Positions 37,850 through 51,397 are shown, counted from the stretch's first letter. The stretch is DNA of 64,000 bases from Oryzias latipes (GCF_002234675.1 NC_019872.2:9626950-9690949); one strand, 5' to 3'. Notes: generated by a model not told the origin, from the sequence alone. A program made the numbers and translations.

Positions 37850-38760
37850 TTAGCGGCGTCGAGCGAAGTAGTAATGGCGCATAGGCTCTCGTTGAGGAAA
37901 AAGGAGGTCAACAACGACGGCAATATTTCTTCTTCCATTTTGTGAGAATGCCTTCTTCATGAAAGAAAGTCCCCCTCAAATGTCTCCACCCGCCTCCCTG
38001 TTCGCTTTGCGACGCCAGCGAGACGTGCGAAAAGCCGGCGATCTTGACAAAAATATTTCCCCGGTTGATTCCTATTGCTCTAACCGCCTTCTATAGTAAT
38101 ACATTGGGTCTGTGCTGTGTCTATGAGCGGCTGTGCTACTGACTGGGTTTCTATGAGCTCCTAATGGCCGCTCGTCTTCATCCACTAACATGGAGAATAT
38201 GGCTCCTTCTCTTTGTGTCAGCGCACTGCATGCAATAGAGGGCAGAGCGACCGCGGCGACTACTTCATTTCAACGCCCGATTTAACACCTTTAAACGCAT
38301 CGGAAAAATCCCCGCGAGGTGTCTTTCGATTCCCAGAAGATGGCTCTTTCTTTTGCCGTCGTTATATTTCACAGTTACGGGTTCGACTCCCGGGAAAAGC
38401 GGGTTAGAAAAAGTTGAAGTGAACTGCGCCTCTGTCATTTGCCTCGCTTGCCTTGTTTCCTATGCGAATACAGTCAGCCATTACAGTAAAGCGCAGATGT
38501 CGGCGTATTATTTTTTGCAAAGTCTCGACGGGTTAAGTGGGGGAAACAAGCACGTATCCGTGTACATTTCGAGGCTTTGTTCATTTTCCCCCTCGTTTTC
38601 GGTCAAATTTCGTGTTTAAATCCCGACCCGCACTCACACATGACAGGCATTCAGCTTCGCAATGCACTGCAATGCCAATGGCTAGCTAACGGTGAGTCTC
38701 CTGCCATTGTCGATGAATGCATTGTACGCCAGACATTCTGGATTTTTTACGCGATAACCG
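37850..38760. promoter_or_regulatory. CpG-rich block inside hmgb1 intron 1
   Basis: CpGs are dense (GGCGTCGAGCG, GCGACGCCAGCGAGACGTGCG, GACCGCGGCGAC). The block lies between the non-coding exon candidate at 39.1-39.2 kb and the first coding exon. It could be the 3' part of the promoter CpG island or an alternative promoter. A good plus-strand donor (ACG|GTGAGT at 38691) also lies here, but I see no partner exon. Confidence 0.45.
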
Positions 38761-39124
38761 CTATTTGATTTGATCTCATTTTGTCAAAACGCCTCGGTAG
38801 TATTTTTTTAAATTTTTCTTATTTGACAAAATGGTCGTTTTTCGTCGATTTTAGTTAAAGGTTTAACATTCATTTTCTCCATTCTTTTTTTGTTAACAGA
38901 GCGTCTACTCTACACTCCCAGTCAGTTAATGTAATGTAAACCTGCTTTTCGCCGGCTTTCTTTTTTTTCATGTTATTTTCCAACGTTTTTCTGCATTAAA
39001 ATGGTTTAAAATCAGTCAAATGTTTAAAATGAACCATGTCAAGCACATAACTAAAATATAAAGACGTGTTATTGTTATTCTGGCAATTTCCGAAACTTGA
39101 AATATTCGTTTGGATAATACTTAC

Positions 39125-39235
39125 CTATTGACTATGGCTGGATCTCAATGCTCTGCAATGGCTGTGTATGAGGGAACATAGGCGATACGCAGTGTCTTCA
39201 GTCTTCTGCTCACTCAACATTACTCTCGGCGGGAC
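39125..39235 (-). other. Likely non-coding first exon of hmgb1
   Basis: On the minus strand CAATAG|GTAAGTATT gives a near-perfect splice donor, with the exon edge at 39125. Upstream are three CCAAT boxes on the same strand (39245-39249, 39276-39280, 39320-39324). HMGB1 genes have an untranslated first exon joined to the exon carrying ATG, so the acceptor at 37042-37043 is the natural partner. The 5' end is approximate. Confidence 0.55.
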
Positions 39236-39330
39236 TCGTACGCCATTGGGCAGCGCCCTTTCTGCGCCTCTTCTGATTGGTCAGAGACTTTTCATTGTCC
39301 TAATAGAAGACGATCTCCTATTGGCTGTCT
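39236..39330 (-). promoter_or_regulatory. hmgb1 promoter with three CCAAT boxes
   Basis: Three ATTGG pentamers on the plus strand (CCAAT on the minus) spaced 31 and 44 bases apart, just upstream of the candidate first exon. No TATA box is clear. The arrangement fits NF-Y-type promoters of broadly expressed chromatin genes; binding is inferred. Confidence 0.5.
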
Positions 39331-42060
39331 TTTGTGAAACGTCACTTAAATTTTCAGAGGCGCCTGGATACAAAAATATTTCGGTCCAAGCATGCTGGAG
39401 CTGGTAGTAGTGTAGTCTGTTTGCCATAGTATTGAATTCACTACGTTGAGCACAGTGTACAGTAGAAAAGTGAAATGAATGAGACTCTGTAGACGAGGCA
39501 GCTGTAAAATGTTATACCACTACGTCAGACGGGCAGTTCTCACCTTCAAGAAATGGTCCCAACATACTTTGTCCAATATTTTTGTGTTTTTGTTTGCGCA
39601 TTTTTGCATAGAAAATGCATTTGAATTAATACTGTATTGACCCAAAAAAGAGGTCAATTGTTACTGCTCTGTCTCTTTATGCTTTTGGGATTAAACCTGA
39701 TTTGAAATCTCATTATAGTTTGGGTTTTAGAATGAAAACACACACAAAAATGCAATAATTGTTTTCTCTTTGATTACTCTCCATCTTTTAATTGTCATCT
39801 TGTTATATACAAAAAAAAAACCTTTTAACTCAATAATATTAGCTCTTTGTACTGTTTGATGCTTTTATTTAACTATTCGCATAGTGATGGTAAAAATAAT
39901 GGTTGTTTAAAAAAATTGAAGTTATTTCATGATTAAACATCACACATATTGGAGCTCAATATTTATTTGTTTTAGATCAAAGTTTGGTTCAGCTTGACTT
40001 TGTAAATTTATTTAGACAATTATGATTACATGTTCCATAATTATGACCAAAAAAATGATCAAATAAAATCCAAAAATAAAAATTAAGGTAGTTTGTAAAC
40101 ATAGTCATGGTCTTTCTTTAAATGTTAGACCAAGAAGAATTCATAGCTTTCTTTAATAAACAAGGTTGGAAGCCTCTAAAATTATATTTATTTGCCTTTT
40201 CATTTATTTTAAATCAAAGCATTTAACAAACTGCAAGAGACAAGTTAAAATATTTCAAAGTCAAGTTAGAATATTTCAAAGTACTGATCCCTATAAGAAA
40301 AACGTCTCCATTACATTTATTATAAGAATCGTGATATTTAGCTACAATCGAAAAATCATAAACGATTGATCACTAAAAGCAAATTCAACAATGTGTTTAA
40401 TTATAAAAAATAAACAGGGTCCAATTGCAGTGCAGCAAAGCAAACAAAGGAACTTACACTACTTCTTAGCTTATTACTCTTTAGATTTTTATTTTTTATG
40501 AGTATTTTGATTTTGTAAAACCACATTTTATGAAGTTAACTGTTGAGGGGAATAAGTCTTAGAGTTTCTGTGCTCTACAGATTGTGAAAGATGAGATTTG
40601 GTTTTTGTTCCGTATAAACATGTTTGAAACTATGAAATTTGAATATTAAGGCAGATTTGAGAAAGTCTCCTGGTTTACAGTAGAAACATTTTTAATTTAC
40701 AAAAATTAAGCCTAGAATAACTTTACATCACATTCAATTTCTGGTGAAACACAATAATGATGAGCTGACAAAAGTCAGACGCCTGAGATTTTCTCAACAT
40801 GTAATTTAGCGTAACCAATTAAACTTGGATTTTTCTCAACGTTTGCGTCACTTTGCAGTTCCAAGAATTTATAATATTTAATACAATTTTTATTTTTTTA
40901 CATGAGCTGTTTACATGTTTTTCTTGCCTAATTACAAAAGTTTGAGATCTGAATCAGCGCCACCATCAGGTAAAAACTGTAAGGAAACTATATTGATTGA
41001 GTCACGTGAACAGGACAAATATCTGATTATATTATGTGAAACCAACCATATAGACCATAAATTGGCTGCAAGTAAAATCACATATCCCATTTCAAAAAAG
41101 AAAAAAACTAATAAATATAATTATATATTTAATAATATACACATATTTAAATGTATATGTATATGTAATGTATATTTTTTATTTTTCAAAGGTATTCTCC
41201 AACTGGGAAGAGGTGGATTGAACAGATTATAAATGCCAATCACACCCCACACTCGGGCCATATGTCTGCCTGTGATGTTGTCTGTCTGTGCCTCATTTTC
41301 CATCAGGAGATGCCACAGCAGAGAGCTATAGCCAGCCCATGTTTATGCATTATAATAAGAACTCCCTGAGAATAATATGCAAATTCATTTAGTCATGAGG
41401 AGAATAGAGGACAGGAGAGGAGCACACACAGTAGGGGCTAAAGGGAGGAGGTTGCACGCAAAAGGGCGGGATTGGGTGGAGAGAATAACGTGTGTGCACA
41501 AATGTGCGTGTCTGTCTGCGTGTGTGTGCGCGCGTGCGCGCGGTGCATGCTTTGGGTAGCATAAAGACACAATGGAGCTGTGAAGGCTATAAGTGAAATC
41601 GAATAAGGGAGATATGTAGACTCTATCCCTCCCCCCAACCACTATATTAACTAACCTCTCAGAATCCACACGGAGGCCCTAATATAGTAAAAATAATTTG
41701 TTTTTAATTATTATTTAAAATAAAATCATTCTGCAATAAACTGCAGAATGATATAAATTAATCTTTAACTTACATTTGTTTCCTTTTGTTCTAATTTTTA
41801 TTTAAAAAACGCAAATTTGGAAGTCTCTTATTATTAACATTGTTGTTGCTGCTCGTTTTTGATTTATTCGCGATTTCAAAGTGTCAAAATGTTATAAAAT
41901 GTCCTAATACTGACTACTATCTTAAATGCCTAAAACCGGTCAGCGCTGGTTTGATGAGCTAAAGTACTGCTGATAACAGCTGCCAGCTGCTATTCACTCG
42001 AACCACCGGAAGGGGGCCAGCGGAACCTTTGCGGGGGATGACAAAGACAGACGCAAAGCC
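39331..42060. other. hmgb1-uspl1 intergenic region
   Basis: AT-rich, without coding exons. An alternating GT/GC tract (about 41505-41545) and an octamer word ATGCAAAT (near 41378) are visible. The genes are divergently arranged, with promoters about 3 kb apart. Confidence 0.6.
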
Positions 42061-42324
42061 GGCGGCCACCGGAAGTAGAACGTTTCTGTCACGAATGTAT
42101 GAAAAGATGCACATGGAGCCGCCTCTCTGGGTAATAATTGTGGCATTGCAATGATAGATTTCTACAATATATGTTATCACTTTTTATGAAATGTAACTTA
42201 TTTCGAAATATGTCATGTTTTGCGAGTTTAAATTCAGATTTGAATTGAATTAAAATAAAGATTTTGTGCAATCGAAGGCTAACTTGTTAGCATGTTAGCA
42301 GGCCGGCGAAGGTGGCTACTACTA
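42000..42324 (+). promoter_or_regulatory. uspl1 promoter and likely non-coding first exon
   Basis: ETS-type CCGGAAG words occur at about 42006 and 42069 (ACCGGAAGTAG). Downstream a donor CTA|GTGAGT sets an exon edge at 42324. The next acceptor, TTCATAG, lies near 42645 and leads into the exon holding the uspl1 ATG. Transcript start not determined. Confidence 0.45.
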
Positions 42325-42676
42325 GTGAGTATAAAAACATCAACAGAGGTAGTCACATGTATTTTCAAGCTTGTAATTATAACTATAAACGTATTCTTTC
42401 ATGAAGTTTATGATGAGTTCGGTCTAAATCACTTGCATGATACTTAACTTTCAGTACAGTAGCCCAACTGTTGAAATTGATAAGGTTGTGTGTTTTAACT
42501 GAAAAACATTCTACGTGTGTTGACTTGACGGAAAAACAGAAAAAATAGCTTTTGGGGAAAAAAAGCAAAGTTTGTTTCCATGTGTGTCGTGTTTTTTTTT
42601 CACATACCCTTTTTCTGTGACTTTTTTCTCCTATATCATTCATAGCAATTTGGGAGCTGAGCCAAGCTGCTGTGAC

Positions 42677-45600
42677 ATGGTAATGTTCAGTGAACAGCAC
42701 CTGGTAGCCGTGGAGCCAAAGAGAAGCGACTGTTTGCCGATGACTGATGGAGACACTGGTTTGGAGGCTTTGGCCTCACCGCAGGCGGGGTATTTAGGAA
42801 AAGTCAGTGAAGCTCCTGCTTCCTCTCATTGTTGTCACATGCGCAAAGATGAATCATAGTTGGGAGGAGAATACTGTGACTTTGCAGTACCATTCCAAAT
42901 TCAAAACATGGAAATCTTTGACAGTAAAAGGCGAAAGTACTCATACAGTGTTTACTTAAGATGACTCTTCTTAAAGATCTTTAAAACTTTATTTTTGACT
43001 TTGTTTAAATGGGTTTTTGGTTTTAATTCAAGGACTGTTTTTTTTTTGTCTACCTTGGGTCCTTAAAATATAGGTCTTATTATTTGCTTACATTTTTTGC
43101 TGTTATGCTTTGTAGGTTCAAGAAAGAGCTGCTTCATTGGATCATTGTCCTTGGTGTGCTGCAAAGGGGCTCACCTTTTCTTTACGTTCGTACCACATCA
43201 ACCTCCAAGAGTCAATCACCCTCTGCACAAACTCCCAGGTCAGTCCTAATGTTCCCTTTCCTGCACACTTCAACACAAACACATTTCAAACCTGCATTTG
43301 AGTAATTTCCTGCCACTCTATCTGTGTTTATTTCCACAGTGCCTTTTCCCCCTAGTCACCCGACCCCTGGAGGATATTTTGTCTGGCTTGGATTTGACAA
43401 AGTCAATTGTTGAGAACAAAAGAAAAAATAATTTTGCACTTGAACATGAGGAGCTTGTAAAGTCACCAGTCAAACGCCAGAGAATAAGCGAAGATGCTGA
43501 TTTTGAGCCACAGAGTGGGACTCAAACAGATCGTGATGTCATCAGTCCCATCAGAAACGGCCTTCAACAAACACTTGAAGATGATGGCAAAAATCTCAAC
43601 GAAAACCAGAAGGTGTCCGTGGACGCAGAGACAGTGGGATGCAATTATTCACCTGATAAGGATGTGCAAAAGAGAAGTATAATTTGCTCAGATGATTGTG
43701 CTGCATCTGCATGCTTGGCATCGGAGGAACTGTCATCAAACTCTTTGGGGGCCACGGTTGAAAACGAGGCTACAATTCCTTCTCACCTCGGTTCTGTCGA
43801 TACACCTGACAAAACCAGTCATCACAGGATTTCTATTCCGGACAACGATCAGGACACATTATTTATGGAAGTCGATATTCCACTGACTCCGGCATTGAGG
43901 ACAGATGAAAACTCCCCTACTGCGGATATTATCATTTGTAAAGACGGCAAAAACTCCAAACCAGGGAGTGAGGATTTGTCCTGCACTTCGCAAAAGTCCA
44001 GCAAGCTTGTTTCTGTTCCTAAGCAGCTTTTCTGGAGCAACAGGGACAGCTTGTGTTGGCTGGACTCCCTGCTGGTCGCTCTCGTGAACTGTAAGAGCTT
44101 GAGGAAAAGTAAACCTAAAGAGGAGCCTCAGCGCTCATCGGTGTGGCACTTGATGACAAAATATGACAGCATTTGTTCTTCCATCAAAACGCACCAACAC
44201 ACCGACAAAGGTAAGAGAACAGTAAACAAATGAATGTGTTATAGGCTTGTCAGGAGTTTCCTTGTTTTTATGCTTACCCTTATTTTGTGTGAAGCTCAAA
44301 GAAAATTAGTTTAACCAAAGACATGTCGGAGACAAATATGTGTACATATTTTTATTCTCACCGTACTTGTTTTTTATTTTAATAGGGACACATCCTATCA
44401 GGACTGAGCTAATGTTACAAAATGGGGGGGGGTTGAACTTTTTTTCTTTCTTTTTTTGGATTTTAGTTTTTGGATTTTTTTTTTCTTGGCTGCTGTTAGT
44501 TGCTGCTACCCAAAATGTACAAAAATCAAACTGTCAAACTAACATTAAAGCCAAGAAGAAGATAGTTTTTGGCTCCTCCAAGGTTAAACACTCTCTGTAC
44601 TGTTAGAGGAAATTCTTGAAAACATCAGTGATGACTAACCTGAATTTGCTTTTTACTGGATAGATGGTCTCGCTTTGGTGCCGAGTCATGTTCTGCAACA
44701 GGCCAATGCTGACCTGGAAAGTCTCAGGATATCGCTCTTTCAAGAACTGCAGCCCAAACTGCACTGCAAACTGGGTAAGAACGCCAACTGAGAACAAAGC
44801 TACCTTTTTTTTGACAAACCAAGATGAAACATTGTTGTGGTAAGGCAGGGGCCGGGAACCTTTTTGGCCGAAAGAGCCATAAACGCCACATATTTTTAAA
44901 TTTAATTTCGAAAGAGCCATACAATAATGTCGCGTCCCTTTCCCACACTGAGGCACAGAGACTTAACCTCTTTTAAGGTTCTTTATTCCATAGCTGAACC
45001 CTATTGGTCCAAACTACCTAACAACAGGCTGAGCGACGGAATTGATGGTCAATCAGCATCTCTGGGTGATGTGTTCAATGAACTCCGGAACTTAGAACGC
45101 GACCCAACAGCCACCCAGTCCAACTCGGTCCACTATAATATGGTTAAAACTAAAAATACAAGTGAATGTGTGCATTTGATGTAATTTCAACACTTTTAAA
45201 GTACAATAAGTCTGTGGATTCTTTTTAATAACATTGTAATGCTGTTGCTAATAAATGATGAGTATTTCTTAGCATGAATGTGACTTCTGGTGCTGCGTGG
45301 TTTTGCTGATGGTCTAGTCTGGTCGATACGTGGTGAGTTTAAGCTTCATGCAGGCGTTGAGACTTCCATCCATTAAACGTGATCGTAGGCTGGTCTGAAT
45401 GTTCTTTAGATGTGAGAAGGACTGCTCACATGCAGACGTGGAGCCAAACACACACTCACGCTGCAGTGTGTGGTATGTGACGGGCAGCGTGTTCTAAGTT
45501 TTGACAATCCGTGCACGATTCACCTCGCTGCCTCTGCCCACTACCCCTCCCCTTTCGTCCTCGCACACCCCGTCCCTGCAATTGCGCGCTCTTTCTCAGA

Positions 45601-48600
45601 GACTGGAGCGTGCAGTTGCAGGCACGCCAATTCACAGGTTTCAGGCTGGTACAAACTCTGTGTTATAACAGATAATAATAAACAGTTGCAGATATTTTTT
45701 CTCCAAGCACCGCTACTACTGCGCGCCCCCCTGGCATCGCATCGCGCCCGAGAAGGACTGGTCTAATGAAAAAGAAATTTTATAATTAAATATTTGTCTG
45801 CGAGCCACATGTGACCATCAAAAGAGGTCACATCTATGGCTCCCGACCCCTGTGTTAAGGTATGAAAGGGCAAAAGCTCTTTATTTTTGAATTAATTGGT
45901 CATGCTATGATAAAGAGATATATTTATAAGCAATTTAATAATCAAATTGATCATTACTTAGAAAATAAAAAATTGATTCATTGGATAATATTAATCATTT
46001 TGATGCCTGTAATACCTTATGCACACTGATATTTATGGGTTTGTCATTCAGGTGGTGCTTTGTTAGATTGAACATTATTATTGTTGTTGTAACTAATAAT
46101 AATAAATTCCATAACTAAGTTTTTTATGAACCAAGACTTAAATCAGTCTCTTTTATTTTTAAAATGTACGTTTTCACCACTGACATTACGCTCTCGTTCA
46201 TCTCTATTGGGCAACAAACTGGCATTTTGGCAAATGTGGTAGTACCACTGTACAGGTTTCCGAATGCGTAATGGTTTCTGAATGAGTTTGTTCTGAAAGG
46301 TCGCAGAGCCGCAATCCCCAAAGCAAAAATCCATCCAACTTGAAAAAAATGCCGAAACGCGTCCTAAGCTGCTCTGAATTCATCAGCCGATAGGAGAGCA
46401 GCGTCGGATCAGGAACAGCATGCAAACGGTGGCGGGCTTCAAAGAGGGAGACGTGTCTGAGCAAATGCTTTTCAAACCTGCTGCACTCCCTGGGCCACTC
46501 GGGGCTTCTCTCCTTGAATATTAATATTGAAAAAGTCGGCTCCTTTACTTTTGCTTACAGTAGGGAAAAACAATACCAGGTACTTGTCTGTCCTGTTCTT
46601 GGAGGAGATTTTAGTCTGCAAGGGAAATGGATTCTATTTGCACAACAGGGAAAATACTGTTTTGGGTGTTTAAACTAGTAAAGGCTTTAATTATTGTGAT
46701 TTTTCACTTGAATTTTGCTCAAGATTTCCAACAACTGAGTCATTGTTAAAGGGCCATTTAAGTCTTGAAGTCATCTCTTAAAGCAGCCATCAGTAGTAGA
46801 TATTATCACTCAGTGACAGCAGGTCCAGGCTTGTTAACCTACAGTTTTGCCCATTTTCCTGCAGTCAAGTCTGTTTCCAGCCATGTTCACGCTCAGTCTT
46901 GCTCCTTGTGTTTACGCTCGTCAGGTCAGAGGGAAACTCCGGTGTTTGCCATGCCACTTCTGCTGAAAATGGACTCGTGGGCGGAGCCTCTTTTCCAGCT
47001 AACCTTTCGCTGGGAGTTCCAATGCAGGGAATGCAAAGTTGCCTCCAAAGAGAGGTAAAAACAACTGGAAAATGTAGTATAAACACTGTGAAAGGGCAAA
47101 ATGTGCTTTAACTCAGATGCAACTGCCGTTATATTAAATGTAGTTGAAGCATTATGAGGAAAAGACTGAAAGTTTGTCATTTTCTATGTGAGTAAGTAAC
47201 ATTTAATTAGATTCATTTATAGGCAATCAAATCTTGGATTTGATTGAAATCGTATAAAAATGAATAATTTCATAAATGGTTTTAATAAATACAATTTACG
47301 GTCATATTTATAATGAAATTATACATGGTATAGGATACTTTTAGATCTTTGCAAAGCTTTTAAGAGTTATGTGATTAAACCGTTAAAGTTTCTCCGTGAT
47401 TCTACTTGAACGTTTTACCTATGCTGATGAAATAAAGTTACATGTCATGTTTTTTTTTGTTTTGTTTTTTTAAAGGGTTACGAAAACTCTCCCCACATTT
47501 ACAAAGGTGGTGTCAGATTGGCACCCACAGCACGCAGTTCATTTCTCTCCATGCAATTACTGCCGCAGACCCAATCAGATGAGAACTATGACGCTGGAGA
47601 GGTAAGAAATAAACTATTAGTTTGGTCACATCCCTTTTCCACATCTTATGAGTTCTATAAAGTACACAAGCTCAGAATTTTTGTTGTGTTATATTACAGA
47701 GTAACTTTCTTCCTTTTTTGTGCTGTGATTCCTGGTTTTTAAAGCTGATGAGTTCTTGGGCGAGGCACTTGTCGCCACAATTTATTAATATGATAGGATT
47801 TGTTAGCGTTTGATACAAAATGTCTGATTAATGTTGCTCTATTGTTGTCCCATTTTCTATGCCTGTTGGCTTTTAATGCTCATGTATTTCAAAATGATTA
47901 CAAAAGGAGGATTACAAGTTTACTAGCAACTAATTTTTGACTAATGTTATTTTTTCTAATTGGTTTAGAATGGAATCTATTTTTGAATGCTAGTGTCTGG
48001 TTATACATTTGAAGAGGAAAAATGTGGCCTCTTTTGCACACTACCACATACCTTATATGGGGTAGCTCTTGCCTTTGCTGCTCAAACAACCTTCACCAGT
48101 CTGTAAATGTCCAAAGAAAAGGTCCTAGTGTCTCTTCCAGCTGCATTCAGTAGATGCTTTCAATGGTGGGACCTCTGTGGATGTGGCCCGCCTCCCACTG
48201 AAGCAGTCTGGGATGTGGGGAGTTGGAAGGACGGCTTCAAACCTCCCTCTTCCTTGAGTGTTATCGGGGCTGTTGGTTAACATTTCTGTTTTTAGCTAAA
48301 CATGCTGCCTCCACAGCTGTTTTTGAACATCACATTTTGTTGTGCTTCCATTTGAAAGTGTTGATTCACAACATCGAACTAACCTCTGAGATAAAACTAA
48401 ACGAGTTACTTCATTGGTTCACTTACTTTTCAGCCACTTTGAGCTTCCCTTGTGCTTTTGTATGATCAGCTGTCTTTTGGGTGTTTCTCTGTACAGAGTG
48501 CCTGAAGTATTTGCACTGCACTTTGTGGAGGGTCTTCCTCAAAATGATGTTAATCTGCACTCATTCAACTTCAATGAGAAGCGGTATTCTATAACCACCG

Positions 48601-51114
48601 TCATACGATATGACCAACAACTTCAGCACTTTGTCACCTGGACTCGCAGAAGTGACGGTAAGAGTTTCAGTTCTGATGCGTTGACCTTTTTTTACACCGA
48701 AAGTTCTCATATTAGAGTTTTATTCATATTCCTCAAAGCTCTTTGTGCTAATTCTGCTATTTGCTGAATCTTAAAAACTTTATAGTTTTGATCGTATTAT
48801 TATCTCCAAATATTCTGTAAAAATCTTTTTTTCATGATTAAAGTTTGTCCTAATTATTGTTATGTGCTGGTCATTTAAATGAGGGTTCAAATCAGGCATC
48901 TGAACTTGGGAGGTCTGAACTTTTTTTCAAATTTCTTCAATGTTTTCATAAAGATGGCCACTTAAGAATAAATTTATAACAATAATAAAAATCAGTTTGA
49001 AACGTTTTAACAAACATAATTACAATAGAAGAAAAATTAACAGTTAGTGCCAAAAAATATCTTTTTTCTTTTTTAATGCTTTATTTTTATTGTAAATTTG
49101 GTTGAATTTATCCATTTTTTTAAGGAAATCAGCATCTACAGGTATATTTTTTTAATAATGTATTAAATTGCCTTTTAGAATAAAAAAAAGTAGTTTTCTA
49201 CCAGTAATATTAAATTTGACCTGTTTTTAAATATGTAAAAAATTAAATGTTCTGAAATAATGTGAATAAAATTCAACCAAATTTACAATATTTATAAAGG
49301 ATTAAAAAAGAAACAACCTATTTTTTGGCAAACAATAAAAATAACAATAAAAAAAATACTAGCTGATACAACATGTTTATCTAAAAGCGGGTAACTAGAA
49401 GACCAAACCTAAGAAATGTTGCTGCCTCTTTAAGTCGTAATAAATGAATAAATCTGCTTATTATATGAATACATTAAAATACATCATCTTTTACCGATGT
49501 GTCAGTTTAAAACCCCCGATTTACAGACCTGGTGGTAAACCTGACGACACGTCTGGAAGTGGTTTTCATGTCATTCACTGTAACCACATTCTGCCTGTTT
49601 CTTTAGGATCCTGGCTGGAATATGACGACCTAAAGCACCCAGAATGTCAAATCCATCAGGAGCTTCTGATACCTGCTCACGAGATGCACATTATCTTCTG
49701 GGAGGAAGAGGGTGAAGAGCCTTCTGTTTGTTCTCCATCCTCCACATTTGTGGAACCCCCTCCCCCTGTTGAAAGCCTCCCCAGTTTGACGAACTTGAGC
49801 GTCAATGAACCGCTCCTTCACAATGACACTGACATCATCTCTGCATTTGTGGAAGAAGAGAGCCCGTCTGCCGCCAATGCTGACACGTCAATAGGTGCCA
49901 CAACGCTCCTCGATGCGTTTCAGGGTCTCAACCACAACGACATTGTCACGCTCACACTGGTAGAATTGGAAACGCATCAGGAAACGTTGCCTTCAAAAGA
50001 CAACAAGCCTGCTCAGGACTTTAATGTGTCTTCAAGGGATGAGAAGTTCCCATCTTCGCCAGACAGTTCGTCTCCCACAGAGGTTAATGTGTGTCAAAGC
50101 TCTAAACCTCCAGCCACAGCTAGCTCCTCTGGTCCTGAGAGTGATGTAGGCATCGATCCAACGTTTGTTACTGCAACAGCTTCTTCAGAACCATCCACAC
50201 CAGTTCCCAACAACTCTGGGAGTCCCATTGTTCATGACAACCAGAAAGCATCTCCTGTGTCTTCTACCGATACCTCAGCTCTGTCCACCAACCAGGAGAG
50301 TTCCACGACTACATCAGTACTGGGTCAGAACGCTCGTTTGTCCTTAATGCTAACTGCGCATCCTTTGTATAAACACAAGTGGAATAAAAATTTAGAAGTC
50401 ACACAAGAACTCACGCCGGCAGCAAAAACAAGGCTGGCCCAGCCTCTTCATTCTACTCCGCATCCTCTGAAGAAACAGCCCATTCCCATAACTCTGTCCA
50501 AACCGCAGATCTTAGCTGATGAAAGCGGGGAGTTCCCACCAAAGGCTGCAGAAATGTATGGTGGATTCAGTACAAAGAGTCTTCCTCCATCTCCTGCACT
50601 GCCCAATGACGAAGCAATAGTGTTTCAGACGGTTTCAAAGTTGCCGTCTATGCCCACATCAAAGCAATTTCTGGATATCTGGCCTTCGAAGAAGCTCCCC
50701 TCAAAAGTCCCCCCAGGTCTTAGCGACACTGAAGCTCTTAGATACAAGCTAATAAAGAAACTTAAGGCCAAGAAGAAGAAGCTTGCGAAATTGAACCAAC
50801 AATTAGGCAAACAGGGGGGAACCTTCCTGTTACCGGACAGCACTGCTCTGACCTCTCCAAGCACGGTGAGTTCCAGCACATATGATGGCTCCACTTGTGA
50901 CGACTTCCTGTCAGAGTTGCTGTCACCTGCAACCACAGCCAGCAACGTTTCACCGGACAGCACTGGGTTCTTGGAGATGCTTGCCAGTGGGCAGAACGTA
51001 CCTGAAACGTTGAACTCCAAAGTCAGCGATAACATCCAATCTCATACGAACTGTGGTACTAATGAGCCTGATGCTGAAAACTTCCTGGAAATGTTCCTCT
51101 CACAGTGCTGTTGA
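42677..51114 (+). CDS. uspl1: Ubiquitin-specific peptidase-like 1 (SUMO isopeptidase)
   Basis: USPL1 is a C98-family SUMO-specific isopeptidase linked to Cajal bodies. Eight coding exons: 42677-42802, 43116-43238, 43340-44210, 44664-44774, 46925-47054, 47476-47601, 48497-48657 and 49607-51114. All phases agree, giving 1,051 residues (human 1,092). An N-terminal Cys-rich motif (CPWC ... LCTNSQC, about residues 53-85) matches the family. The catalytic triad is kept: Cys322 in SLCWLDSLLVALV, His540 in QHFVTW and Asp556 in SWLEYDDL, corresponding to human C236, H456 and D472. Other family blocks are FALHFVEGLPQND and, near the C-terminus, a Lys-rich KLKAKKKKLAKL. The long last exon is Ser/Thr/Pro-rich and poorly conserved. 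The segment before the catalytic Cys is longer than in human. Intron 4 carries a hAT insertion. Confidence 0.95.
44846..45852 (-). mobile_element. hAT-family transposon relic in uspl1 intron 4
   Basis: A 1,007-bp element with terminal inverted repeats CAGGGGCCGGGAACC and (right end, reversed) CAGGGGTCGGGAGCC. The 8-bp target duplication is nearly perfect, TGGTAAGG (44838-44845) and TGTTAAGG (45853-45860), which is diagnostic of hAT elements. The body lacks most of a transposase. Only the C-terminal dimerisation region remains on the minus strand. Confidence 0.85.
45310..45470 (-). pseudogene. hAT transposase C-terminal (dimerisation) fragment
   Basis: Minus-strand reading gives residues CEQSFSHLKNIQTSLRSRLM followed by LNACMKLKLTTYRPD. 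This is the hallmark of the hAT dimerisation domain (hATC: ACERxFS...). No DDE or zinc-finger region upstream. It is a remnant inside an internally deleted element. Confidence 0.7.
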
Positions 51115-51397
51115 TCTAAAATGAGCAAATATTCAGTAAATATATGAAGCAAGATATGCTGGTTTTAATAGCATGGAAAATAAGTGATTTTATAAATCAG
51201 GTTTCTTTTTTTCTGTTTGAAGACACTGGTTTTCATTCTTGTGTTCTTATAAAAAGGTTTTTGGAGTTTTTTTCCTGTTTTGGTGGTTTGTTTGTTGGAT
51301 CATAGTTTTATTTTTGAAGGATTCAACACCTTTTTTATTTGTACTGTAATTCATACCCCAATACAGAATCAATGTTAGGTAAGGAACTTAAATTGGC

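Noticed and set aside
38365-38400. tRNA T-arm-like word GGGTTCGACTCCCGG
   Set aside because: No A box, D-arm or anticodon stem upstream; not a tRNA gene.
44927-45184. 85-codon plus-strand frame in uspl1 intron 4
   Set aside because: Lies wholly in the hAT element; starts next to its terminal repeat and has no domain.
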